From Pseudomonas marginalis (lineage in GTDB: Bacteria; Pseudomonadota; Gammaproteobacteria; Pseudomonadales; Pseudomonadaceae): a stretch of DNA of 64,000 nt. Of the stretch, positions 36,088-44,420 are shown one piece after another (the first letter of the stretch is position 1; each line of letters opens with the position of its first letter). The position numbers and the translations under genes are program-made. Where the stretch lies: the NCBI RefSeq assembly GCF_001645105.1, contig NZ_LKEG01000036.1:130470-194469 (forward strand), read 5' to 3'. The notes under the pieces were generated by a model. It searched no databases, was not told where the DNA came from, and worked only from the letters and a program-made list of their open reading frames with translations.

Positions 36088-36747
36088 TTAAGTGGCGTGC
36101 ATCAGGGTCTTCAAATAGTCGCCGAAACCGCCTTGTGCACGGGCGTCCAGGCGCGCACTGGTGATCACTTGCGGGGTGTGGCTCCACGCGATAGAGGCGC
36201 CGCACAACTCAAGGTTGCGCACCAATTGGACATCCTCATGGCACGGCAGGGGGTCGAAACCACCGGCGCGAATATAAGCGCCGGCGCTTACCCCCAGGTT
36301 GGCACCGTGGATGTGCCGATGACCGTCCCGCGCCTCATAGCCTTGGTGATAGCGAATCTGCGCCGCCGGGTCGAAATCTTCACTCCAGGCATCCACCGTC
36401 ACGGTGCCGCATACCGCGTCCACTCCCAGTGCCAGTTGGGCCACCAGCCAATCGGGCGCCACCCGGCTGTCGGCATCGGTGCAGGAGATCCAGCGCGCAC
36501 CTTGATTGAGCAGGTGACGTGCGCCCACACCCCGCACATGGCCCACATTGCGCGCCTGGGCTTCCAGGCACTGCACCGGGTAGGCATGTGCAATCGCGGC
36601 ACTGCCATCGCTGCAACTGTCGAGCACGACCAGGATAGTCACCGCTTCGCCCAACAGGCCAGGGTGGGCCGCGGCGATCAGTGCCGCTTTCAGGCAGTCG
36701 CCCAGCAACGCCTCTTCGTTATGTACCGGGATCAGAATGCCGATCAT
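36088..36747 (-). CDS. Family 2 glycosyltransferase
   Basis: 219 residues, a GT-A fold. The start MIGILIPVHNEEALLGDCLK and the nucleotide-site Asp in LVVLDSCSDGS are followed by a DxD motif D91-A-D93 (WISCTDADSRVAPDW) for the metal/sugar nucleotide. It lacks membrane spans, so it acts in the cytosol. It overlaps the methyltransferase gene by 4 bp (ATGA) and is the last gene of the coupled series. The sugar and acceptor are unknown. Confidence 0.87.
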   Translation of the reverse strand: MIGILIPVHNEEALLGDCLKAALIAAAHPGLLGEAVTILVVLDSCSDGSAAIAHAYPVQCLEAQARNVGHVRGVGARHLLNQGARWISCTDADSRVAPDWLVAQLALGVDAVCGTVTVDAWSEDFDPAAQIRYHQGYEARDGHRHIHGANLGVSAGAYIRAGGFDPLPCHEDVQLVRNLELCGASIAWSHTPQVITSARLDARAQGGFGDYLKTLMHAT

Positions 36748-37343
36748 CGCAGGCCCTCAAGGGTAGCGACCGAGGTGCCATCGCAGCTCCACAGGTCGAG
36801 CAGAAAGTCATGTTCGTGATAGCTGGCCACCTGCGGCATCGCCAATCGTTGCTGCAGCAAGGCATGCACCTCTTCGGCGGTTTGCGGGCAGCCTGCGATA
36901 GGTGGACGCCAATGGCAGGCCAGTAACTGGCCGTCGGCGGTCAACGAGGCGCGGGCGCGATCGATCAACCGGCAGAGGTCTTCGGCATCCAGGTAGTAGC
37001 ACAACTCGCTCAGCACGATCAGCTCGAACCGGCCGGTGGGCCACTGCTCGGGCAAACGGCTCTGCTGCACCTCGGCATGGGGGAAGCCGAGCAAGCGACT
37101 GCGCGCAAGGGCCACGGCCGCCGAGGCAGTGTCGCAACACAACAGGCGATCACAGCGGGCGGCCAGCTCAAAACTCAGTTCGCCATTGGCGCAACCCGGT
37201 TCAAACACCGAGGCATAGCGAGGCCGCGTGAGCATGGCCAAGGTCATCGCGCGTTTGCGTCGCTCGTACCAGCGTTGGCGAAAGGCCCAGGGGTCGTCGT
37301 TTTCGGCGAACAGTTGGTCGAAGTAAGGCGTAGCCACACTCAT
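36744..37343 (-). CDS. NodS-like class I SAM-dependent methyltransferase
   Basis: 199 residues. Motif I is EPGCANGELSF (about residues 48-58), the acidic end of strand 2 is LLCCDTASAAVALARSR, and motif IV is FELIVLSELCYYLDAEDL. The N-terminal FAENDDPWAFRQRWYERRKR with YYL after motif IV is the pattern of NodS-type N-methyltransferases. In some bacteria a PIG-L domain and this methyltransferase are fused into one protein; here they are adjacent, overlapping genes. Substrate unknown, possibly a freed amino sugar. Confidence 0.82.
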   Translation of the reverse strand: MSVATPYFDQLFAENDDPWAFRQRWYERRKRAMTLAMLTRPRYASVFEPGCANGELSFELAARCDRLLCCDTASAAVALARSRLLGFPHAEVQQSRLPEQWPTGRFELIVLSELCYYLDAEDLCRLIDRARASLTADGQLLACHWRPPIAGCPQTAEEVHALLQQRLAMPQVASYHEHDFLLDLWSCDGTSVATLEGLR

Positions 37344-38098
37344 ACGAATACCACTTCAAAGGGTTGCAACAGGCGCTCCACCACATAGGGCGCGAGCACG
37401 GGCGCCAGGCCGATCTGCGGGTCGCCTTCCAGTTGGCTGGCAAACGCATGGATGGCGTGGCGCTTACGGGCCACGGCTTCGCCGGTCAGCGGGATCTTGC
37501 GCGCGCGGTGCCAGGGCACCAGGCTGTTTTCCGGGGTTGCCCAGTGCCAGGTCCACACCGGCAACTCATACAGGGTGGCGCCTACCGCCTGGGCAGCCTT
37601 GGCGCTGGCACGGCCGACGGCCTCATGGTCGCAATGGCCGTCTTCGCGCCAGGTGGTGAACACCACATCGGTGGGTTTGAGGTAGCGCTGGATAAACGCG
37701 GCGAGTTCCGCTTCGCGAGCGGCCACCTGGCTGTCGGCAAACCCTGCGCGCAGCCATTTCAGGCTGTGCAGTGGCAAGCCGAGGCGATGCAGGGCCTGGG
37801 CGGACTCTTGAGGGCGCACCACGCTCAGGCGCTCCACCGACCAGCGCTGCGAGCCGGGGTGACTGGCGCTGCCATCGGTCACCGAAATCAGCTGGATCGG
37901 CCGGCCCAGCGCCGCCAATCCCTGCATCAACCCGCCGCACCCCAGCACTTCATCATCCGGATGGGGCGCGATTATCACGGCACGATGCCCTTCGGGAACC
38001 AATTGTTCGACGCTGATGTGGGGCAGCTCGGCCATTTTCGCTGAGGCCTGCCAGTGATGCAGCGGCGTGCCCTGGCCCACAATCGGGTTGGGTTTCAT
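37340..38098 (-). CDS. PIG-L/LmbE-family N-deacetylase
   Basis: 252 residues. The zinc/catalytic motif APHPDDE gives H46, D48 (general base) and D49. The second motif HCDH gives H155, D157 and H158, so it should be active. The family removes N-acetyl groups from sugars such as GlcNAc conjugates (MshB, PIG-L). The start ATG 38098 has GGAGG upstream and sits in the ATGA overlap with the acyl-CoA dehydrogenase stop. An in-frame GTG at 38107 is less likely. Confidence 0.87.
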   Translation of the reverse strand: MKPNPIVGQGTPLHHWQASAKMAELPHISVEQLVPEGHRAVIIAPHPDDEVLGCGGLMQGLAALGRPIQLISVTDGSASHPGSQRWSVERLSVVRPQESAQALHRLGLPLHSLKWLRAGFADSQVAAREAELAAFIQRYLKPTDVVFTTWREDGHCDHEAVGRASAKAAQAVGATLYELPVWTWHWATPENSLVPWHRARKIPLTGEAVARKRHAIHAFASQLEGDPQIGLAPVLAPYVVERLLQPFEVVFV

Positions 38099-39093
38099 AA
38101 CTGCCACCTCCCTGTGGAGTCGTCTGCGACCAATGCTCCGAGGCCTGCCAAGTCGCGCTCGGCATGGCTCTGACGCATATACACCGGCAAGTCCGCCATC
38201 AATTGGGCAAAATGCGGGTCCTTGCAGAAAGGCCCCGCGCCGACCGCGCGGCCGACGTGGTGCATCACTTGCTCAATGGTGTCTTCGATGCAGGCACGGG
38301 TCTGCTGAGCCAGTTCCCTGGCGTCGGCCTTGGGTGCGCGGTCGATCTGTTCGGCGCTGGCGCGCAGTACGCAGGCAGCGCTGTTCAATACGCTGTCGAC
38401 GGCGCCGAGGTGGGCGAGGGCGTGCGGCTCGGGGCGCTTGCCGCAATGTTCGCGCAAGACTTCCGCCAGCCGTTGCGCCGCGCCGTACCAACAGGCGGCG
38501 ATACCGATGCCGCCTTGCCAGAAACCGGGGCGGGCGAGGTAGTCGCCCGGTCCACCAACGGCCAGCCCCCACGCCCCGTCAAACACAATCTCCACACTGC
38601 CGGTGGCGGCCATGCCCACCGCGTTCCAGCCCTCGTCAGTGACGGTGATGCCGGGTTGATCCATGTGCACCGCTACCAACTGCTGCCGATCTTCTTCATC
38701 CCAGGCGGTCATCAACCCATGGCTGACCACCGCCGCGCCGGAGCACCAGGCTTTACGCCCTTGTACCCTGAGGCGATGACCCTCTTGCAGCACACGCACC
38801 TTGGCCGTTGGCGGCTCGGCCGCCCACATGCCCCATGTGCTGCCCAAGGGCGGCAAGGGGCTGTTGAGCTCGGCAATAATCGCCAAGGCATCGGTGTGGC
38901 CTTCGAACAGCTTGCACAGGCGCAGGTCATGGCCTGCCACCTGCGCCAAGCGGCTGAACCGCGCCAGTGTCTGGCCGCTGCCCGGCAAGGGCAGTTGGTC
39001 CAGGCCTTCCTCCTGAAGCGCCTTCAGGGCCGCGCCCAGGGCTTGCGTGTCCGCATAGCCCCGGTAGCCCTGAAGGAATCCATGCAAAGCCAT
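38095..39093 (-). CDS. Acyl-CoA dehydrogenase-like flavoprotein
   Basis: 332 residues, shorter than the ~380 of true acyl-CoA dehydrogenases. The middle domain (GSTWGMWAAEPPTAKVRVLQ, LRVQGRKAWCSGAAVVSHGL) and the helical C-terminal domain are recognisable. The N-terminal helical domain is short. I could not place the usual catalytic Glu with confidence. It begins one base after the glgX stop and overlaps the PIG-L gene by 4 bp, so it is in the same transcript. It may act on an acyl chain or amine linked to the sugar product, rather than in beta-oxidation. Confidence 0.78.
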   Translation of the reverse strand: MALHGFLQGYRGYADTQALGAALKALQEEGLDQLPLPGSGQTLARFSRLAQVAGHDLRLCKLFEGHTDALAIIAELNSPLPPLGSTWGMWAAEPPTAKVRVLQEGHRLRVQGRKAWCSGAAVVSHGLMTAWDEEDRQQLVAVHMDQPGITVTDEGWNAVGMAATGSVEIVFDGAWGLAVGGPGDYLARPGFWQGGIGIAACWYGAAQRLAEVLREHCGKRPEPHALAHLGAVDSVLNSAACVLRASAEQIDRAPKADARELAQQTRACIEDTIEQVMHHVGRAVGAGPFCKDPHFAQLMADLPVYMRQSHAERDLAGLGALVADDSTGRWQL

Positions 39094-39094
39094 C

Positions 39095-41254
39095 TCACAC
39101 CTCGTCGTCACGCTGCAGTTCGAACAGCAGCAGCGAGCGGCCGGTCACCGCGTAATCGTGATCAAAGTCAAAGCGTTCCTGGCCGCGCACGGCCGGCTCG
39201 TTGGTGTCGAGCATGCAGGTCCAGAATTCACCTTGGGGCACCGACGGCAGGCGGAAATTGACCATATCGTGGTGCGCGTTGACCACCAGCAACAAGGTGG
39301 CATCGGCGCCAGGGCGGCGAATCCCGGTCTCTTGGGCGCGGCCATCCATCAGCATGCCCAGGCAGCGGCCGTTGCTGTCTTGCCACTGTTCGGTGGTCAT
39401 CTCGTTGCCATCCGGCGCCAGCCAGGTGACGTCCTTCACGCCGATGTCTTCGTTGTAGTCGCCGACCAGGAAGCGCCCGCGACGCAGGATCGGATAGGCC
39501 AGGCGCAGCTTGATCAGGCGCTTGACGAACTTGAGCAGTGCCTTGCCGTCTTCGTCTAGGTCCCAGTTGATCCAACCGATCTCACTGTCCTGGCAGTAGG
39601 CGTTGTTATTACCGTGCTGAGTACGCGCAAATTCGTCACCGGCCACCAGCATCGGCGTGCCTTGGGACAGCAGCAGCGTGGCGAAGAAGTTACGCATCTG
39701 CCGCAGGCGCAGCGCGTTGATTTCCGGATCGTCCGTCGGGCCTTCGACACCGTGGTTCCACGACAGGTTGTTGTTGCTGCCGTCCTGGTTGTTCTCGTCG
39801 TTGGCTTCGTTGTGCTTGTCGTTGTACGACACCAGGTCGTGCAGGGTGAACCCGTCATGGGCGGTGATGAAGTTCACCGAGCTGTAAGGGCGGCGCCCAC
39901 GGTGGTTGAACATCTCGCCGGAAGCGGTCATGCGGGCGGCAAAGTCGGCCAACTGGCTGTCGTCGCCTTTCCAGAATGCACGCACGGTGTCGCGGAAACG
40001 GTCGTTCCATTCCACCCAGCCCGGCGGGAAGTTGCCCACTTGGTATCCGCCGGGGCCACAGTCCCAGGGCTCGGCGATCATCTTCAACTGGCGCAGTACC
40101 GGGTCTTGGCGGCAGGCCACGAGGAAACTGTGGCGCTCGTCAAACCCATCGCGGTAGCGGCCAAGGATGGTCGCCAGGTCGAAGCGGAAACCGTCGACGT
40201 GCATCTCGGTCGCCCAGTAACGCAGCGAGTCGGTGACCATTTGCAACACGCACGGGTGGCTCAGGTCCAGGGTGTTACCGGTACCGGAATCATTGATGTA
40301 GAAACGCTTTTCATCCGGCATCAGGCGGTAGTACGAAGCGTTGTCGATACCGCGCATCGACAGGGTCGGACCGCGCTCGTTGCCCTCGGCGGTGTGGTTG
40401 TAGACCACGTCCAGGATCACTTCGAGCTTGGCTTCGTGCAGGTGCGCAACCATCTCCTTGAACTCAGCAATTTTGCCGCTGGCCAGGTAGCGTGGGTCGG
40501 GAGCAAAAAACGCGATGCTGTTGTAACCCCAGTAGTTGGTCATGCCTTTTTCCAGCAGGTGCTGGTCGTTGACAAAGGCGTGCACCGGCAGCAGTTCTAC
40601 CGACGAAATACCCAGCTGGCGGATGTGCTTGAGCACGTCATCTTCCATCAGCCCGGCGCAGGTGCCGCGCACGGACTCGCCGACGGAAGGGTGACGCATG
40701 CTGATGCCGCGCAGGTGGGTTTCGTAGATGATCGTACGGTCCCACGGCACCCGTACCGGCTGATCGTTGCCCCAGGTGTGGGCCGGGTCGATCACCTTGC
40801 ACTTAGGCACGAAGGGCGCGCTGTCGCGTTCGTCGAAGCTCAGGTCGTCATCCGGGTGGCCTATGGTGTAGCCGAACAGCGCCTCGGACCATTTGAGTTC
40901 GCCCACCAGCTGTTTGGCATAGGGGTCGATCAGCAATTTGTTGTGGTTGAAACGGTGGCCGTTGGCCGGGTCATACGCACCGTACACGCGGTAGCCGTAA
41001 ATCAGCCCAGGGTGGGCGTCGGGCAGATAGCCGTGGAAGGTCTCGTCGGTGTATTCCGGTAGTTCGATGCGTTCCAGCTCGACCTCGCCGGAATCATCGA
41101 ACAGGCACAACTCCACTTTGGTGGCGTTGGCCGAAAACAGTGCAAAGTTGACGCCCAGGCCATCCCAGGTCGCGCCAAGCGGGAAGGGCAAACCTTCACG
41201 GATCCGCGACGGCTCGTTGTCCGGCGTCGGTGGGGTTTTGTCGGGTTTGCTCAT
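39095..41254 (-). CDS. glgX: Glycogen debranching enzyme GlgX
   Basis: 719 residues. A CBM48-like N-terminal domain (GATWDGLGVNFALFSANATK) is followed by a GH13 barrel with the nucleophile in MHVDGFRFDLATILGR, the acid in MIAEPWDCGPGGYQVG and the transition-state Asp in INFITAHDGFTLHDLVSYND. It hydrolyses alpha-1,6 branches of phosphorylase-trimmed glycogen and releases malto-oligosaccharides, the substrates of TreY/TreZ encoded upstream. The next gene begins immediately after its stop. Confidence 0.93.
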   Translation of the reverse strand: MSKPDKTPPTPDNEPSRIREGLPFPLGATWDGLGVNFALFSANATKVELCLFDDSGEVELERIELPEYTDETFHGYLPDAHPGLIYGYRVYGAYDPANGHRFNHNKLLIDPYAKQLVGELKWSEALFGYTIGHPDDDLSFDERDSAPFVPKCKVIDPAHTWGNDQPVRVPWDRTIIYETHLRGISMRHPSVGESVRGTCAGLMEDDVLKHIRQLGISSVELLPVHAFVNDQHLLEKGMTNYWGYNSIAFFAPDPRYLASGKIAEFKEMVAHLHEAKLEVILDVVYNHTAEGNERGPTLSMRGIDNASYYRLMPDEKRFYINDSGTGNTLDLSHPCVLQMVTDSLRYWATEMHVDGFRFDLATILGRYRDGFDERHSFLVACRQDPVLRQLKMIAEPWDCGPGGYQVGNFPPGWVEWNDRFRDTVRAFWKGDDSQLADFAARMTASGEMFNHRGRRPYSSVNFITAHDGFTLHDLVSYNDKHNEANDENNQDGSNNNLSWNHGVEGPTDDPEINALRLRQMRNFFATLLLSQGTPMLVAGDEFARTQHGNNNAYCQDSEIGWINWDLDEDGKALLKFVKRLIKLRLAYPILRRGRFLVGDYNEDIGVKDVTWLAPDGNEMTTEQWQDSNGRCLGMLMDGRAQETGIRRPGADATLLLVVNAHHDMVNFRLPSVPQGEFWTCMLDTNEPAVRGQERFDFDHDYAVTGRSLLLFELQRDDEV

Positions 41255-41373
41255 TGTGTTGCTCCTGCAAAGGTCTTTTTTCAGGCCGAGTGCGGCCGTG
41301 CTGACGAAATTTCAGCTGACAATATGGAAAATGAAATCACCCCTTGCCGACGGCGCCGGCAAGAGGCTCGGGT

Positions 41374-41646
41374 TCAAGGCTTGGGCTTTTTCGGCGCAGG
41401 TGGTTTCTTCGCCGCCGGTGGTGCTGGCTTACTGGCGGCCGGTGCGGCCGGCTTGGATTTTGGCGGGGGCTTGGGTGCGCTTGCCTTGGGCTTGGCAGTG
41501 GGCTTGGGCTTGCTCGGCGTCAGCGCTTCGGCTTCCGCCAGCTTGCGCGCCATCTCCCAGTGTCGCGCGTCATCGCCGTGGGGTTTGCCCTCAGACTCCC
41601 AGATCTGATGTGCCAGTTCGCGTATGCGTTTGTCTTCAGTACTCAT
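41374..41646 (-). CDS. DUF2934 protein with Ala/Pro/Lys-rich tail
   Basis: 90 residues. A DUF2934 domain (RIRELAHQIWESEGKPHGDD, ARHWEMARKLAEAEAL) is followed by a low-complexity K/P/A tail to the end, probably disordered and basic. It sits between treY and glgX, as PA2161 does in P. aeruginosa. AGGAG precedes ATG 41646. The role is unknown; the basic tail could bind nucleic acid or acidic polymer. Confidence 0.85.
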   Translation of the reverse strand: MSTEDKRIRELAHQIWESEGKPHGDDARHWEMARKLAEAEALTPSKPKPTAKPKASAPKPPPKSKPAAPAASKPAPPAAKKPPAPKKPKP

Positions 41647-41669
41647 CACAATGCTCCTCGCAGAAAATT

Positions 41670-44420
41670 TCAGCTTTCTTGATCATCAGGATTGATAAAG
41701 ACATTGACCGGGAAATCCCCCAGGGCAGTGCTGATCAACAGCTCCTTGTTTGGTGTGACTGCGCCTGTATGAAAAAGTCCCTTCCAGTTTTGAGTTGTCA
41801 CGGCGAACGGTAATTTCACCCGTGTATCGCCCCAAACCCGCGCATTGACCTGAGGGTGCACACCGTTTTCAAGCAGCGCGTGCGACCAGCGTGGTACCAC
41901 CACCAGCACGTATTTGCCCTGATGCTCGCGGGCGAAAGCGACCACCCGTTCGGCGTGCGTGCCGACCACTTCCAGCGGTGTATATGCGCCGCTGCGGAAC
42001 AGTTCGGGATGGGCTTTACGCAAGCCCAACACCTGAGCAATCAACGCCTGTTTGATGCGCCCGTCGCGCCAGTTGAACAACAGTTCACCGAGGTCCGGCG
42101 GAGTATCCAGCGCCTGTTGCCGTGCGTTGAAATCCACCGGGCGGCGGTTGTCCGGATCCACCAGGCTGAAGTCCCAGAACTCGTCGCCCTGGTACAGGTC
42201 CGGCACACCCGGTACGGTGATGCGAAGCAAGGATTGCGCCAGGCCGTTGAGCGCACCGGCCGGGGCGATCACCTGGGCGGCGTTGCCAATCGCGGTGCGC
42301 AGTTCGCGCCCCTCATCAGTGAGCAGCAGCCGCGAGAGGAAGGCTTCGACGCCTTGCTCATATGCTTCGTTGGGCGCGCTCCAGCTGCTCTGCAACTTGG
42401 CTTCGCGCAGGGCTTTTTGCTGCCATTGCCACAGGCGTTGCTGGTAACCCTCGAAGTCGGCGTCCTGGTCCAGCGGCCAACTGCCCAGCAGGGCCTGATA
42501 GAGGATCAATTCATCGCCGGCTGACGGGGTATTCGCGTCAACCCGCAGCGGCGCGGCGAGGCTGCGCCAATGCTCGACCTGTTCGACATACCACGGCGCG
42601 CACTCACTCAGCACGGCCAGGCGCGCGCGGGTATCTTCGCCGCGCTTGTGGTCGTGGGTGGCGGTGGCCAGCAGGTTGTCGGGAAAGGTCTGCAAACGGT
42701 GCTGGTTGACCGCATGGAAGTCGGCCAAGGGCGCACTGAACTGTTCGGTGCTGAAGCCCACGTCGTTGCGCGACAGCAGCACCGCCGAACGATAGAACGC
42801 GGTGTCTTCCACCGCTTTAGCGGCGGCGGGCGAGGTCAGTTGCTGGAAGCGCACGCAGGCATGCTTGAGGATCTTGCGCTCACGGCCCACCGGGCGATTG
42901 CGCCAGGGCTGGCCGCCGAGCCAATTTTCCAGGTGCTCAAGTACCGGCCAGTCGCCTTCGCCCAAGGTCGTGCGCGCGCCGTCCATGGCCTGCTGGAACA
43001 CCTTGTCGTCGGCGGCGCTACGGCCACGGGCGCTGATGTAGGTGCGGTACACCGGGAAGTGCACGATCAGTTCCTGCAAGGCCCGGCGGATGGCCCCGAG
43101 AGTCAGGTCGCGGGTCATCACGTCGTCGCGGGCCACTTGCAGCAGGGCCTGGGCCACGCTTTCAAAGTCACCGCCGAGGGAGCCATTGAGGATCTGCTGG
43201 CGTGCCAGCCGCGCTTCCTCGATAAACGCCGCAGGCCGTTCGCTGTGGCGTGTCCACAGCTCGGCCAACGGTTCGAAGCCGTCCGGCTGGTGTTGCAGCA
43301 GCGACAACTGGTTCATGAATTCGTAGCCGGTGGTGCCGTCCACTTGCCAGTCTTCACGCAGGGTTTCGCCCTCGCCGAGGATCTTCTCGACGAAGATCGG
43401 CAAGTGCCGCTCCGGCACCAGCGAATCCACGCGACGGCGCAGCTTGCGGCAATACCCGCGCGGGTCGGCCAGGCCGTCGATATGGTCGATGCGCAGGCCA
43501 TCCACCAAGCCTTCGCTGATCAGTTCGAAGATCTTGCCATGGGTGGCTTCGAACACCGCGGTACGCTCTACGCGCAGGCCGCCGAGTTCGTTGACATCGA
43601 AGAAGCGCCGCCAGTTGATGTCATCCGCCGCCGTGCGCCAGCTGGCCAGGCGGTAGGCCTGTTGTTCCAGCAGTTGATGCAGGCGCTTGAAGCCTTCGGG
43701 CTGGCGCCCGTCGAAGGTGGTCAGCCGCTGCTCGATGGCCGGCAGCACCTCGGTGGCGCGTTCAGCCAGGGCCTGTTTGAGCCACGCCGCCTCGTGGTAG
43801 GCGTCTTCCTGATGGGCGAGGGCGGTGAAGCGCTCGGCCAATGGCTTGAGCGGCGCCTCGGTGCCCAGGATCGCCGCGTAGTCCTTTGGACAGATCGGGA
43901 AGCGGTGTTCGTAATGCTCAACGTAGAACGCGCCGTGGGGGGCGTCGAACTGCAACGTCAGGGTGCCGGCCTGCAGGGCTTCGCCGTAGTCGCTGCCGAG
44001 GAACGGCATCAGCAATTGGCCCTTGAGCAGCGGGTCGGGCGAGTGCCATTGAATATCGAAGAACTCGCTGTAGGGGCTCAGTCGCCCCCATTCCAGCAGG
44101 TCCAGCCACCAAGGGTTGTCGGCGCCGCCCACGGCCATGTGGTTGGAAACGATATCGAGGATCAGGCCCATCTTGTGTTCACGCAGCGCCGCGACCAGGC
44201 GGCGCAGGGCGGGTTCGCCGCCCAGCTCCGGGTTGACGCTGGTGGGGTCGACCACATCGTAGCCATGCATGGACCCGGCACGGGCGCTGAGCAGCGGCGA
44301 GGCATACAGGTGACTGATGCCCAACTGGGCGAAATACGGCACCAGGGGCACCGCATCATCGAGGGTAAAACCTTTATGGAATTGCAGGCGCTGGGTCGCG
44401 CGCAGGGGCAGTGCGTTCAT
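41670..44420 (-). CDS. treY: Malto-oligosyltrehalose synthase TreY
   Basis: 916 residues, in the usual range for TreY. GH13 features: GISHLYASPLLSARAGSMHG and YDVVDP at the start, LILDIVSNHMAV, the nucleophile region VDGLRIDHIDGLADPRGYCR and ATHDHKRGEDTRARLAVLSE. It converts the reducing end of malto-oligosaccharides into a trehalose unit. It overlaps malQ by 4 bp. Confidence 0.93.
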   Translation of the reverse strand: MNALPLRATQRLQFHKGFTLDDAVPLVPYFAQLGISHLYASPLLSARAGSMHGYDVVDPTSVNPELGGEPALRRLVAALREHKMGLILDIVSNHMAVGGADNPWWLDLLEWGRLSPYSEFFDIQWHSPDPLLKGQLLMPFLGSDYGEALQAGTLTLQFDAPHGAFYVEHYEHRFPICPKDYAAILGTEAPLKPLAERFTALAHQEDAYHEAAWLKQALAERATEVLPAIEQRLTTFDGRQPEGFKRLHQLLEQQAYRLASWRTAADDINWRRFFDVNELGGLRVERTAVFEATHGKIFELISEGLVDGLRIDHIDGLADPRGYCRKLRRRVDSLVPERHLPIFVEKILGEGETLREDWQVDGTTGYEFMNQLSLLQHQPDGFEPLAELWTRHSERPAAFIEEARLARQQILNGSLGGDFESVAQALLQVARDDVMTRDLTLGAIRRALQELIVHFPVYRTYISARGRSAADDKVFQQAMDGARTTLGEGDWPVLEHLENWLGGQPWRNRPVGRERKILKHACVRFQQLTSPAAAKAVEDTAFYRSAVLLSRNDVGFSTEQFSAPLADFHAVNQHRLQTFPDNLLATATHDHKRGEDTRARLAVLSECAPWYVEQVEHWRSLAAPLRVDANTPSAGDELILYQALLGSWPLDQDADFEGYQQRLWQWQQKALREAKLQSSWSAPNEAYEQGVEAFLSRLLLTDEGRELRTAIGNAAQVIAPAGALNGLAQSLLRITVPGVPDLYQGDEFWDFSLVDPDNRRPVDFNARQQALDTPPDLGELLFNWRDGRIKQALIAQVLGLRKAHPELFRSGAYTPLEVVGTHAERVVAFAREHQGKYVLVVVPRWSHALLENGVHPQVNARVWGDTRVKLPFAVTTQNWKGLFHTGAVTPNKELLISTALGDFPVNVFINPDDQES

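Noticed and set aside
39614..41062. 482-codon frame on the + strand opposite glgX
   Set aside because: Shadow of glgX; no ribosome-binding site and no recognisable protein.
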